Positions 7,576 through 15,801 of a stretch of 64,000 bases of DNA are shown piece by piece. The number at the start of each line of letters is the position of its first letter. Position 1 is the stretch's first letter. The translations under genes were made by a program, and so were the position numbers. Source of the DNA: Ramlibacter tataouinensis (GTDB taxonomy: Bacteria; Pseudomonadota; Gammaproteobacteria; Burkholderiales; Burkholderiaceae_C); contig DIZF01000010.1 of the NCBI GenBank assembly GCA_002427815.1, positions 18,048 to 82,047 on the forward strand, read 5' to 3'. The notes under the pieces are model-generated. The model was given only the letters and a program-made list of their open reading frames with translations, did no database searches and had not been told where the DNA came from.

Positions 7576-8426
7576 ACATCCCGACGTTCACCGTGCTCGG
7601 CGGCGGCCCCACGGTGCTGATGCTGCACGGCATCGGCGGCGGCCACCTGGCCTTCGCGCCGCAGGTGGAGTCCCTGGCCTCCGCGGGCTACCGTGCCGTG
7701 GCCTGGGACATGCCGGGCTATGGCCGCAGCGCGCCGATCGAGCCGTACACCTTCAAGGGGTTGGCCCAAAGCTGCATCACGCTGATCGAAGCGCTGCTGG
7801 CCGGCGATGAAGAGCGCCGCTGCGCCGTCTCCGGGCCCGACAGCCCCGCCACGCAGCGCCGGGCCCGACCGGGCGGCATTACGCTATTGGGTCATAGCAT
7901 GGGCGGGATGGTGGCGCAGGAAGTCGTGGCGCGCCGGCCCGAGCTGGTGAGCCGGCTGATCCTGTGCGGCACGTCGCCGTCTTTCGGCAAACCCGATGGC
8001 GACTGGCAGCGCGAATTCATCGCGCAGCGCACCGCGCCGCTGGATGCCGGGCAGAGCATGTCCGATCTGGCGGAAGTGCTGGTGCCGCAGATGGTGGGGC
8101 CCGACTCGCTGCCGGAGGGCGTGCGGCTGGCGGCCCACTGCATGGGCCAGGTGCCCGGCTCGACCTACCGGCGTGCGCTGGAAGCCCTGGTGACCTTCGA
8201 CCGGCGCGCCAACCTGCCGCAGATCCATGTGCCCACGCTCCTGGTGGCGGGTGAGCACGATCGCAATGCGCCGCCGCCGGTGATGAAGAAGATGGCCGCC
8301 GCGATTGCGGGCAGCACCTATCTGGAGATGCCCGGGGTGGGCCATCTGCAGAACCTTGAGGCCCCCGACGAATTCGACACGCTGGTGCTGAATTTCCTGG
8401 CGCTGCCGCGGGCGCTGCTGCATTGA
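7572..8426 (+). CDS. Alpha/beta hydrolase, N-formylmaleamate deformylase-like
   Basis: A 284-residue alpha/beta hydrolase: LMLHGIGGG oxyanion region, nucleophile elbow LLGHSMGG (Ser 109), Asp in VAGEHDRN, His in GVGHLQN. Start overlaps the dioxygenase stop (ATGA). In nic and pic clusters the gene next to the 2,5-dihydroxypyridine dioxygenase encodes N-formylmaleamate deformylase, an enzyme of this fold, so that role is proposed from context. About 20 residues just before the nucleophile strand (GDEERRCAVSGPDSPATQRR region) are not expected in the fold and coincide with an internal repeat, listed separately. The maleamate amidase and maleate isomerase needed to finish the route are not in the window. 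Confidence 0.8.
   Translation: MNIPTFTVLGGGPTVLMLHGIGGGHLAFAPQVESLASAGYRAVAWDMPGYGRSAPIEPYTFKGLAQSCITLIEALLAGDEERRCAVSGPDSPATQRRARPGGITLLGHSMGGMVAQEVVARRPELVSRLILCGTSPSFGKPDGDWQREFIAQRTAPLDAGQSMSDLAEVLVPQMVGPDSLPEGVRLAAHCMGQVPGSTYRRALEALVTFDRRANLPQIHVPTLLVAGEHDRNAPPPVMKKMAAAIAGSTYLEMPGVGHLQNLEAPDEFDTLVLNFLALPRALLH
7815..7878 (+). repeat. In-frame repeat-bearing insertion in the deformylase-like hydrolase
   Basis: The extra coding segment contains an 11-bp direct repeat CCGGGCCCGAC at 7831-7841 and 7859-7869, and inverted arms CGCTGCG (7818-7824) and CGCAGCG (7852-7858). It encodes about 20 residues between helix and nucleophile strand where family members have a short loop, as judged from the fold. 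Confidence 0.45.
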
Positions 8427-8446
8427 TCAGGAATTGCGGGAAATCC

Positions 8447-9703
8447 ATGGACGCATCACCCGCCCTCGGTTTCACGCCCGCCGTCGGCGAGCTGGCGTTC
8501 ACGCCCCAGCAACGCTCGCTGCTGTCCCTGGTCCACGAACTCGGCCGGGCGAAATTCGCGCCGCGGGCCGCGCAGTGGGACGAGGCGGCGAGCTTCCCTT
8601 TCGCCAACTACGAGGACCTGCGACAAGCCGGGCTGCTGGCCCTGTGCGTGCCGCGGGCCGACGGCGGACTGGGGGCGGACTACGCCACTTACATGATGGT
8701 GGCGGCCGAGATCGGGCGGTTCTGCGGCGCCACGGCGTTGACCTACAACATGCACATCTGCTCGACGATGTGGACCGGCGTGCTGGCCGATGGCATCGAG
8801 ATGACCGACGACCAGCGCGCCGAGCACGGACGGCGGCGCGCGCTGCATTTCCGTCGGGTGGTGCAGGATGGTGCGCTCTACGCCCAGCCGTTTTCCGAAG
8901 GCAGCGCCGCCGCCGCGGGGCGGGCGCCGTTCGGCACCACCGCGCGCAAGGTCGAGGGCGGCTGGCGCGTCAACGGCCGCAAGATCTTCGCGTCGCTGTC
9001 CGGCGCGGCCGATTATTACGGCGTGCTGTGCACCGAAGACAAGGGTGACGAGAGGCCCGACGTGCGCGATACGCTCTACCTCGCCGTGCCGGCCACCAGC
9101 GCAGGCTTCGCGATCAGCGGCGAGTGGAACCCGCTGGGCATGCGTGGCACCGTGAGCCGCAACCTCGCCTTCCAGGATGTCTTCGTCTCCGACGACGAAC
9201 AGCTCATGCCGCGCGGCGTGTATTTCAGGGGGGCGCAAACCTGGCCGGCGATGTTCTTCACGCTGGCGCCCGCCTACCTGGGGCTGGCCACCGCCGCCTA
9301 CGACTTCACGGTGAGCTACCTGCGCGGGGAAGTCGCCGGAGAGCCGCCGGTCAAACGGCGCATGTATCCGACCAAGCAGATCGCGGTGGCGCAGATGCGC
9401 GTCCAGCTCGAAGCGATGAAGAGCCTGTTCGTGCGCGCCATCCAGGAGGCCGCGCCGAATCCGTCCAGCGACGCGCGCATGCGCCTGTACGCGGCGCAAT
9501 ACAGCGTGATGGAAGGCGCGAACGACATTGCCCGGCTGGCGATCCGCACCTGCGGCGGCCAGAGCATGATGAAGCACCTGCCGCTGGAGCGCCTGTACCG
9601 CGACAGCCGCTGCGGCTCGTTGATGCTGCCCTGGACCGCCGAGCTGGTGCTCGATCGCATGGGCCGCGAGACGCTCTACCAGCCGGGCGAAAAAGACGAT
9701 TGA
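8447..9703 (+). CDS. Acyl-CoA dehydrogenase-fold flavoprotein
   Basis: A 418-residue acyl-CoA dehydrogenase superfamily member: helical N-domain with GLLALCVPRADGGLGADYATY, middle beta domain with GRKIFASLSGAADYYGVLC and NPLGMRGTVSRN, and helical C-domain with LYAAQYSVMEGANDIARLAIRTCGGQSM. The usual catalytic YEGT(S/N)E segment is replaced by SLMLPWTAELVLDRMG, as in subfamilies not certain to act on acyl-CoA; some relatives (DszC-like) are flavin monooxygenases fed by a separate reductase. With a flavin reductase 2 kb away a two-component monooxygenase is an alternative. ATG at 8447 follows the hydrolase stop by 20 bp; an upstream TTG is less likely. Probably the last gene of the 6487-9703 operon. 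Confidence 0.8.
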   Translation: MDASPALGFTPAVGELAFTPQQRSLLSLVHELGRAKFAPRAAQWDEAASFPFANYEDLRQAGLLALCVPRADGGLGADYATYMMVAAEIGRFCGATALTYNMHICSTMWTGVLADGIEMTDDQRAEHGRRRALHFRRVVQDGALYAQPFSEGSAAAAGRAPFGTTARKVEGGWRVNGRKIFASLSGAADYYGVLCTEDKGDERPDVRDTLYLAVPATSAGFAISGEWNPLGMRGTVSRNLAFQDVFVSDDEQLMPRGVYFRGAQTWPAMFFTLAPAYLGLATAAYDFTVSYLRGEVAGEPPVKRRMYPTKQIAVAQMRVQLEAMKSLFVRAIQEAAPNPSSDARMRLYAAQYSVMEGANDIARLAIRTCGGQSMMKHLPLERLYRDSRCGSLMLPWTAELVLDRMGRETLYQPGEKDD

Positions 9704-9826
9704 GTGCTGGCGCGCAGGTGCCCACCTCCGGGCGGCGGCAAGGCGCTCGATCAGGCGACCGCAGTGGATGGCCCTGACAAAGGAGCGCTCTCGCGCCGCT
9801 GGCTGGCGCAAGGGGGCGGCAGGGCT

Positions 9827-10375
9827 CTAGTCGCCCCGGGCCGACAAGGTTTCGCGCAGCGCCTGCGCCTTGGCCGGGTCGTATTGGCCTTCAGCCCGTG
9901 CCAGCACCTTGCCGTCGCGATTGAGCACCAGCACCGAGGCGTGATCCGTACCCGAGAGCCCGGCGGCGCGGATGAAATCGGCCGGATCGGTGAACACCGG
10001 GACCAGCCGCGAGCGCTGGCTGGCCAGGGAATGGCCGGCCATCAGCTGGCGCTCGATGGCGCTGCGGGCGTCCTCGCTGCCCGGGTCGTTGAGCACCGGC
10101 ATCTTGAACCAGGCGATTCCGCTGTCCTGGCGCAGCCGCAGGCCATCGATCCAGCTGCGGATCTCACCGCGGTGGCTGCTGTTGAAACCCACCAGGGCCA
10201 GGGTGCGCCCGGCATGGAGGGCCGCCGACAGTTGCTGCTGTTCCAGGCGGTTGGCGGTCGGCGATGGCAGCCGCCCCATGACGTTGGACTCGTTCGGTGT
10301 CGCGACCGCGAGTACGAGCGCGCCCGTCGCGGCGGCGATCCATGCCAGGGTCGGGGTCCAGATGGTACTTGTCAT
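9827..10375 (-). CDS. Membrane-anchored thioredoxin-fold protein of unknown function
   Basis: A 182-residue protein with an N-terminal hydrophobic segment (TLAWIAAATGALVLAVA) that should place the rest in the periplasm, and a C-terminal half ending ASVLVLNRDGKVLARAEGQYDPAKAQALRETL, which has the beta-turn-helix ending of thioredoxin/AhpC-type folds (compare YtfJ-like proteins). No CxxC is present, so a redox role is not supported. The start at 10375 is set by a perfect AGGAGG Shine-Dalgarno seven bases upstream; the longer open frame beyond is non-coding. It stands alone between the acyl-CoA-dehydrogenase gene and the phosphoesterase. Confidence 0.65.
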   Translation of the reverse strand: MTSTIWTPTLAWIAAATGALVLAVATPNESNVMGRLPSPTANRLEQQQLSAALHAGRTLALVGFNSSHRGEIRSWIDGLRLRQDSGIAWFKMPVLNDPGSEDARSAIERQLMAGHSLASQRSRLVPVFTDPADFIRAAGLSGTDHASVLVLNRDGKVLARAEGQYDPAKAQALRETLSARGD

Positions 10376-10512
10376 GGCAGACCTCCTTGAGATCTGCAGC
10401 CAGTGTTCCACGGCGACAGAAGCCATACACGTCGCGCATGTAAAGAAGTCGCGGCAGATGTAGTAGGAGGTAAAGCCGGCGCGACGGGAATAAGAAGGGG
10501 CGCAGCCGTCCT

Positions 10513-11337
10513 TCAGGCGGGGTCGACCTCGAGCACCAGCTGGTCGCGAAAACCGGCCTGTTCGCCCTTGGCGGCATAGCCGAGGGTGTTCGCCACCACC
10601 CGGCAGCCGCCGGCGCGGTAATCCTGCTGGCAGTGCAGATGGCCATGCAGCCAGAGCTGGGCCTGGGGCAGCAGCGCGTCCAGCGAATTGCAGAAACCCG
10701 CCGTGCCCGGGGTCAGGCCGTAGCGCGGATCGGCGCTGCGCAGGCTGGGCGCGAAATGCGTCACGACCACCGTGGTGCCGTCGAACGGCGTCGCCAGCGC
10801 CTGGCGCAGCCATTGCTGGCACACCAGGGCCTGCTCGCGCCAGCCTTCGGCCAGCCAGGGCAGCCCGCCCCGCGTGGCCCCGGTCTTCTGCAGGTAGAAG
10901 TTGGCCGCGCGGTAGGCCTTCTCGCGCCGTCTGAGCACCCCGGCCGGTCCCGGTGCCGACCGGTCCTCATCGGTCACCAGCGCATCGAAGTCGGCCCACA
11001 GCGTGGTACCGATCAGGCGCACCCGCCCCAGCGTCAGCACCTCGCGTTCCAGCCAGGTCAGGCCCCGGCGCTCGCAGGCATCGCGCAGCCGCCGATGCGC
11101 CTCGTCGAAGTCCAGGTTGTCGTATTCGTGGTTGCCCGGTACGTACACAACCGGCACCGGCCAGCCCAGCTGGGGCGAGAAACGCTCCAGCCCGAAGTCG
11201 TCGCCGGCCAGCCGGCTGCCGGTCTGGTACGAGCCTATGTCGCCGGCCAGCACCAGCAGGTCGGCGCCGGGCGCCGGTTGCGGCCGGTAGTGGGGATGGA
11301 CTTCGAGGTGCAGGTCGGACAGGAGCTGGATCTTCAC
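10513..11337 (-). CDS. Metallophosphoesterase (calcineurin-like)
   Basis: A 274-residue calcineurin-fold protein with all metal-binding blocks: LSDLHLE at the N-terminus, VLAGDIGS, YVPGNHEYDN, VVVTHFAPS and WLHGHLHCQQDY. These form the di-metal site hydrolysing phosphomono- or diesters. The start is a GTG at 11337 (VKIQLLSDLHLE), which puts the metal motif at residue 6 as in the family; it begins 4 bp after the LysR stop, so the two genes are co-transcribed. The natural substrate is unknown. Confidence 0.88.
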   Translation of the reverse strand: MKIQLLSDLHLEVHPHYRPQPAPGADLLVLAGDIGSYQTGSRLAGDDFGLERFSPQLGWPVPVVYVPGNHEYDNLDFDEAHRRLRDACERRGLTWLEREVLTLGRVRLIGTTLWADFDALVTDEDRSAPGPAGVLRRREKAYRAANFYLQKTGATRGGLPWLAEGWREQALVCQQWLRQALATPFDGTTVVVTHFAPSLRSADPRYGLTPGTAGFCNSLDALLPQAQLWLHGHLHCQQDYRAGGCRVVANTLGYAAKGEQAGFRDQLVLEVDPA

Positions 11338-11341
11338 CGGC

Positions 11342-12337
11342 CTATTGTGCCGAGCGCGCAGGGGCCTCCAGCTGATGTGCGACCGCAAAAGCCTTTTGCG
11401 ATGCCGCCGCCACCGCCAGCCGCAGCCAGGCATGATCGCTGCGCTGTCCCTGGCGCCGGTGCCATAGCGAATCGACCAGCGCCGGTGGCACGTCGAGCGG
11501 CAGCTCGCGCAGCACGAACTCGTGGGCCATGCCCATGATGTTGACGAAATGGCGCGGCAGCACTGTCAGGAGATCGGAGGTCGCAACCACGCGGCCGGCC
11601 GTGAAAAACTGGTTCACGGTGAGGACGATGCGGCGCTGGCGCCCCAGGGCGGCCAGGGCTTCGTCGACGAAGCCGAACGGTCGCCCGGAAAAGCTCACCA
11701 GCAGGTGGTGAGCATCGCAGTAGCGCTTGATCGTCAGCGGGCTGTGCGCCAGCGGATGGCCCGCGCGCATCACGCATACGTATTCACCCTTGAACAGCCG
11801 CTGGTGATCGAACGGCGCGAGGCCTCCGGCCTGGGCCTGGGCCGTGAGGTCCGCCAGCACGGCGGGGAAAAATCCCACTGCCAGGTCCACGTGTCCCTCG
11901 TCGAGCAGCGGCCGCGGGTCGCGCGTGGTCAGGGGAAGGACCCGCATGGTGACGCCCGGCGCGTCGCGCTCCAGGATTTCCACCAGTCCCGGCATGAGCT
12001 CGGCCGCCGTGGCGTCGGCCATCGCCAGCACGAACGTGGTGTTGGCTTCCGAGGCGACGAAGTCGCCCGGCGACAGCGAAGACTCCATCTGGCGCAAGGC
12101 GTCGGCGATGGCAGGCCACAAGGTCAGCGCCCGCGGCGTTGGCTCGACGCCGTAGCCGCTGCGGACCACCAGCTTGTCGCCCAGCGCTGCGCGCAGGCGG
12201 TTCAGGGCGTTGCTCACCGCAGGCTGGGTCATGGCGAGGTTGCGCGCCGCGCGCGTGAGGTTGCGTTCGGCCATGACCTCATCGAACACCCGCAACAGGT
12301 TCAGGTCGAGCGTACGGAAGTTGGGTGCTTTCATCAC
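11342..12337 (-). CDS. LysR-family transcriptional regulator
   Basis: A 331-residue LysR protein: N-terminal helix-turn-helix (LDLNLLRVFDEVMAERNLTRAARNLAMTQPAVSNALNRLR) and a substrate-binding domain with MADATAAELMPGLVEILERDAPGV and LLDEGHVDLAVGFFP. The latter resembles the NodD/NahR/PcpR-type effector domain that senses aromatic compounds. Two adjacent ATGs (12337 and 12334) are possible. It is divergent from the membrane protein at 12452 across a 114-bp AT-rich gap and may autoregulate from there; it leads the phosphoesterase gene. Confidence 0.93.
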   Translation of the reverse strand: MMKAPNFRTLDLNLLRVFDEVMAERNLTRAARNLAMTQPAVSNALNRLRAALGDKLVVRSGYGVEPTPRALTLWPAIADALRQMESSLSPGDFVASEANTTFVLAMADATAAELMPGLVEILERDAPGVTMRVLPLTTRDPRPLLDEGHVDLAVGFFPAVLADLTAQAQAGGLAPFDHQRLFKGEYVCVMRAGHPLAHSPLTIKRYCDAHHLLVSFSGRPFGFVDEALAALGRQRRIVLTVNQFFTAGRVVATSDLLTVLPRHFVNIMGMAHEFVLRELPLDVPPALVDSLWHRRQGQRSDHAWLRLAVAAASQKAFAVAHQLEAPARSAQ

Positions 12338-12451
12338 TAATATGAATGATAGCCATCATGAATCTAAATTGGCAAAATATCAGTACAAACCCTAGTATGC
12401 GGTACGCACTCGGCAATACCGTCCGAGGCGCTCCGGAAAGAGGAAAGAATC

Positions 12452-12898
12452 ATGACCAGCTTCGCCCATGTGAGCCACCCCAGCCAGCACCCCGGCGTGG
12501 TTCGCGCCGAGCGCGTCGCCAAAAGCTTCAAGCACGCCGTGCGCCATTTCGATGCGACCCGCAGCGGCGCCAGCATGCTGCTGGCCGCAATCGTTTCCGC
12601 CTTCCTGGTGGTGGCGAACCAGGTCGTGGAAACCTGGACCGAAGGCCATCTGCTGGCCGCCTGGATCGTCCTGTGGCTGATCGCCTTCGCGGCGATGGGC
12701 TTGCTGGCCAGTCCCGCCAAGCGCGCGGCGAGCGGGCTGCGCACCGGCTACAAGCGCTGGTCCGCGGCGCGCAAGCAGGCCGCGCAGGACCGCGAGCTCT
12801 GGAACCTGGCCTTGACCGACAGCCGGGTGATGGCCGATATCAGCCGCGCCATGACCATGGACGCGACCCGGCAACTCAAGGGTTCCAGCTATTTCTGA
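12452..12898 (+). CDS. Small two-TM membrane protein of unknown function
   Basis: A 148-residue protein with two close hydrophobic segments (GASMLLAAIVSAFLVVANQVV and LLAAWIVLWLIAFAAMGLLA) and a basic, helical C-terminus (KRAASGLRTGYKRWSAARKQ). AGAGGAAAGAATC precedes the ATG. It is followed after 13 bp by another small basic protein, so the two form a mini-operon ending at the terminator at 13113. Many Burkholderiales have proteins of this shape; no function is known to me. Confidence 0.75.
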   Translation: MTSFAHVSHPSQHPGVVRAERVAKSFKHAVRHFDATRSGASMLLAAIVSAFLVVANQVVETWTEGHLLAAWIVLWLIAFAAMGLLASPAKRAASGLRTGYKRWSAARKQAAQDRELWNLALTDSRVMADISRAMTMDATRQLKGSSYF

Positions 12899-12911
12899 GG
12901 CGAACAGCTCC

Positions 12912-13094
12912 ATGACCGCACTTGCTCAAACCACTTTGCTGACCCCGGTGCTGCGGCGCTTGCCCTCGCGCCTGCTCGCCGCACTCGATGCCTGGTCGTA
13001 CCGGATTGCCCAGAAGCGGGCGCAGCAGCGCCGCGAAGCCGGGTGCCGGCGCGCCGAGGCGGCCAAGCTGAAGCAGGCGGCGCTCAAGTCCTGA
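12912..13094 (+). CDS. Small basic protein of unknown function
   Basis: A 60-residue protein, highly basic in its second half (SYRIAQKRAQQRREAGCRRAEAAKLKQAALK), with a predicted amphipathic helix near LPSRLLAALDAWSYRIA. It follows the two-TM protein by 13 bp and precedes a strong terminator, which supports it being expressed. No domain is recognised. Confidence 0.6.
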   Translation: MTALAQTTLLTPVLRRLPSRLLAALDAWSYRIAQKRAQQRREAGCRRAEAAKLKQAALKS

Positions 13095-13112
13095 AGCGCC
13101 TGTTCTGAAAGC

Positions 13113-13140
13113 AAAAAAGCCACCGGTCCGGTGGCTTTTC
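13113..13140 (+). terminator. Rho-independent terminator
   Basis: Hairpin GCCACCGG-T-CCGGTGGC with A-run before and T-run after (AAAAAAGCCACC...GGTGGCTTTT), 20 bp downstream of the small basic protein gene. The flanking A and T runs make it possibly bidirectional. Confidence 0.85.
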
Positions 13141-13229
13141 CTTTGGCGGTCCGCACCAGTCGAGCAGTAGTTCACGGATGGGCTGGAGAACCGTTGAGGT
13201 ACGGAGGGGCTGAATGTACACTCTGTTAC

Positions 13230-13460
13230 ATGACAGCGTTTGCGCCAGGCGACCAGGCCGCCGAAGACCTTGCCCGCTGGGAACTCGCGATGAAGGATCA
13301 GCGTGCGGCGGAACGCCAGCTTGACGTTGCCCGACGCCGTAGAGGCCTGCACTCCGTCTACCCTCTGCACGCCCAAGTCGTGGCCCTGAGAACCCGAGCT
13401 GACCTGCTCCTTGCGAAGGCTGTCGAGACCATGCTCACCAAGTCCTCGGACGGCGAGTGA
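13230..13460 (+). CDS. Small protein of unknown function
   Basis: A 76-residue, largely helical protein (MTAFAPGDQAAEDLARWELAM...). The ATG at 13230 was preferred to the longer open frame because the upstream part overlaps the terminator and contains a likely promoter (AT-rich TGAATGTACACTCTGTTACA). Charged heptad-like composition (QRAAERQLDVARRRRG) suggests a helical hairpin. No family recognised; strand bias of codons at third positions is G/C, as for its neighbours. Confidence 0.5.
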   Translation: MTAFAPGDQAAEDLARWELAMKDQRAAERQLDVARRRRGLHSVYPLHAQVVALRTRADLLLAKAVETMLTKSSDGE

Positions 13461-13484
13461 GGCGCCGACGAGTCCGTGAAATGC

Positions 13485-13847
13485 TCACCGTTTCAAGGGC
13501 TGTGGCTTCACCACTTCAATGCGATTGATTTCGTAGTCGCCATTGCGCCATACCGCGGCAAATCGCACCTTGTCCCCGGGCTTGAGCGATCGGAGGAGCT
13601 TGCCGTCGGGCACCAGGAATTCCATTGTCATCGCGTCCATCCCGATGGATGCGATGGGCCCGTGCTTGAGCAACACACGTTTTTCCTTCCGGTCGATCTC
13701 GAGAACCTCGCCGTTGGCCAGACTCCCCGCCACGCCCGCAGAGGATGAGGCAGCCCGGCCAAGCCCAGTCGAGGCCGGTGCCGTTTGCCCCTGGGCAGAG
13801 GCCAACCCTGCAAGGGCCAGCAGCATCAACAGTTGAACGAGTTTCAT
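13485..13847 (-). CDS. Exported CusF-like copper-binding protein
   Basis: A 120-residue protein with a signal peptide (MKLVQLLMLLALAGLASAQG) and a C-terminal CusF-type beta barrel: GEVLEIDRKEKRVLLKHGPIASIGMDAMTMEFLVPDG. CusF binds Cu(I) through one His and two Met residues capped by a Trp; here the His (KHGPI) and the two Met of MTM are kept, but the Trp before the Met motif appears replaced (GMDAMTM). The protein would act in periplasmic copper handling, though no CusABC genes are nearby. The frame extends to a GTG at 13883, but the ATG at 13847 gives the normal signal peptide. Confidence 0.75.
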   Translation of the reverse strand: MKLVQLLMLLALAGLASAQGQTAPASTGLGRAASSSAGVAGSLANGEVLEIDRKEKRVLLKHGPIASIGMDAMTMEFLVPDGKLLRSLKPGDKVRFAAVWRNGDYEINRIEVVKPQPLKR

Positions 13848-13926
13848 CAGCAGTCGCAGTGTAGTGCTGCGGCGGCGCGCCACCTGGCGCGCCTGCCCTG
13901 TTCGCGGCAGAACGCCGCTTCGCCGT

Positions 13927-15801
13927 TCAGGCGGCCAGCTGGCGCTCGATCCGGACCCGGGTTTCCGCCAACTCGGCCGGCAGGTGATAACTCAGCTGCT
14001 GGAACAATTCGGTGTGCAGTTCCAGCTCCTTCGCCCAGGCCGCCTTGTCAATGCTGGTCACCTTGTCGAACTGGGCGGCGCTGAAGTCCAGGCCGGTCCA
14101 ATCGAGGTCCTCGTAGGCCGGGCTCACGCCGAACGCGTTCGCAGCCCCGCCGGCCCTGCCTTCGATGCGATCGATCATCCACTTGAGCACCCGCATGTTC
14201 TCCCCGTAGCCGGGCCACACGAACTGGCCGTTGTCGCCTTTGCGGAACCAGTTGGTGGTGTAGATCAGCGGCAACTGCGCGCCCGAGGCCGCCAGTTTCT
14301 TGCCGAGGTCCAGCCAGTGCCGGAAATAATCCGACATGTTGTAGCCGGTGAAGGGCAGCATGGCGAAGGGGTCGCGCCGCACCACGCCGACCTGGCCGAC
14401 GATGGCCGCGGTGGTCTCCGACCCCATGGTCGCGGCCATGTAGACGCCTTCCACCCAGTTGCGCGCTTCGGTCACCAGCGGGACGGTGGTCGAGCGCCGG
14501 CCGCCGAAGATGAATGCGTCGATCGCGACGCCGTTGGGGTCGTCCCAGTCCGGATCCAGCGCCGGGTTGTTCAAGGCCGACACGGTGAAGCGGGCATTCG
14601 GGTGCGCCGCCTTGGCGCCGGTTTCCCTGGCGATGGCGGGCGTCCAGTCCTTGCCCTGCCAATCCAGCGCGTGTTCGGGCGCCGGGCCCAGGCCTTCCCA
14701 CCAGACGTCGCCGTCGTCGGTCAACGCGACGTTGGTGAAGATCACGTCCTTGTTCAGCGTGGCCATGCAGTTGGGGTTCGTTTCGTAATTCGTGCCGGGC
14801 GCCACTCCGAAGTAGCCGGCTTCGGGGTTGATAGCGTAGAGCCTCCCGTCGGCGTGCGGCTTGATCCAGGCGATGTCGTCGCCGATGGTGGTGACCTTCC
14901 AGCCATCGAAGCCCTTGGGCGGGATCAGCATCGCGAAATTGGTCTTGCCGCAGGCCGAGGGGAACGCCGCCGCCACGTGGTACTTCTTGCCTTCGGGGGT
15001 AGTGACGCCCATCAGCAGCATGTGCTCGGCCAGCCAGCCCAGACCACCGGGGGGGTCTTGGGCTTCTCTGCGCCCCATGATGGAAGCAATGCGCAAGGCA
15101 AAGCATTTCTTGCCCAGCAGCGCATTCCCGCCATAACCCGACCCGTAGGACCAGATTTCGCGGGTTTCGGGGTAGTGCACGATGTACTTGGTCTTGTTGC
15201 AGGGCCAGGCCACGTCGCGTTGGCCCGGCTCCAGCGGGGCGCCCACCGTGTGCACGCAGGGCACGAAAGCGCCTTCGACCCCAAGGACGTCGTACACTCC
15301 CTTGCCCATGCGCGTCATGATCTTCATGTTGACGGCGACATAGGCGCTGTCAGACAGCTCTACGCCGACGTGCGCAATGTGCGAACCCAGCGGGCCCATC
15401 GAGAACGGCACCACGTACATGGTGCGTCCGCGCATGCAGCCGTCGAACAAAGGCGCGAGCGTGGCACGCATGTCGTCCGGGGCCATCCAGTTGTTGGTCG
15501 GGCCGGCGTTCTCCTTGCGCTGCGAGCAGATGAAGGTCCGGTCTTCCACCCGGGCGACGTCGCTCGGGTCGGACCAGGCCAGGTAGGAGTTGGGACGCTT
15601 GACCGGGTCGAGCTTGCGCATCGTGCCCGCCGCCACCAGTTGCTGGCACAGGCGGTCATATTCTTCGTCGCTGCCGTCGCACCAATGGATCCGGTCCGGC
15701 TTGCACAGCGCGGCCATGTCGGCCACCCAGGCGATCAGCTTCGCATTCCTGACGTAGGAGGGACGGTTCAAGTTCAGACCCTGCATCATGGGAGAGTTCA
15801 T
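13927..15801 (-). CDS. pckG: Phosphoenolpyruvate carboxykinase (GTP)
   Basis: A 624-residue GTP-dependent PEP carboxykinase interconverting oxaloacetate and PEP in gluconeogenesis. Recognised from RIHWCDGSDEEYDRL at the N-terminus, the phosphate-binding FPSACGKTNFAML with the reactive Cys near residue 285, GDDIAWIKPHADGRLYAINPE, FGGRRSTTVPLV and the C-terminal GENMRVLKWMIDRIEGR. Length is close to normal, but REAQDPPGGL before GWLAEHML replaces the two-residue link usual at that point, an in-frame insertion described separately. It is a single gene; about 270 bp with several inverted repeats separate it from modA. Confidence 0.96.
   Translation of the reverse strand: MNSPMMQGLNLNRPSYVRNAKLIAWVADMAALCKPDRIHWCDGSDEEYDRLCQQLVAAGTMRKLDPVKRPNSYLAWSDPSDVARVEDRTFICSQRKENAGPTNNWMAPDDMRATLAPLFDGCMRGRTMYVVPFSMGPLGSHIAHVGVELSDSAYVAVNMKIMTRMGKGVYDVLGVEGAFVPCVHTVGAPLEPGQRDVAWPCNKTKYIVHYPETREIWSYGSGYGGNALLGKKCFALRIASIMGRREAQDPPGGLGWLAEHMLLMGVTTPEGKKYHVAAAFPSACGKTNFAMLIPPKGFDGWKVTTIGDDIAWIKPHADGRLYAINPEAGYFGVAPGTNYETNPNCMATLNKDVIFTNVALTDDGDVWWEGLGPAPEHALDWQGKDWTPAIARETGAKAAHPNARFTVSALNNPALDPDWDDPNGVAIDAFIFGGRRSTTVPLVTEARNWVEGVYMAATMGSETTAAIVGQVGVVRRDPFAMLPFTGYNMSDYFRHWLDLGKKLAASGAQLPLIYTTNWFRKGDNGQFVWPGYGENMRVLKWMIDRIEGRAGGAANAFGVSPAYEDLDWTGLDFSAAQFDKVTSIDKAAWAKELELHTELFQQLSYHLPAELAETRVRIERQLAA
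15036..15064 (-). repeat. Inverted repeat forming an in-frame insertion in pckG
   Basis: AGCCCAGACC (15036-15045) pairs with GGTCTTGGGCT (15054-15064) with a single bulge. The segment encodes about 8 residues (near residues 246-255) that the PEPCK consensus lacks between the Arg of the IAS.M.R motif and GWLAEHM. Confidence 0.55.
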
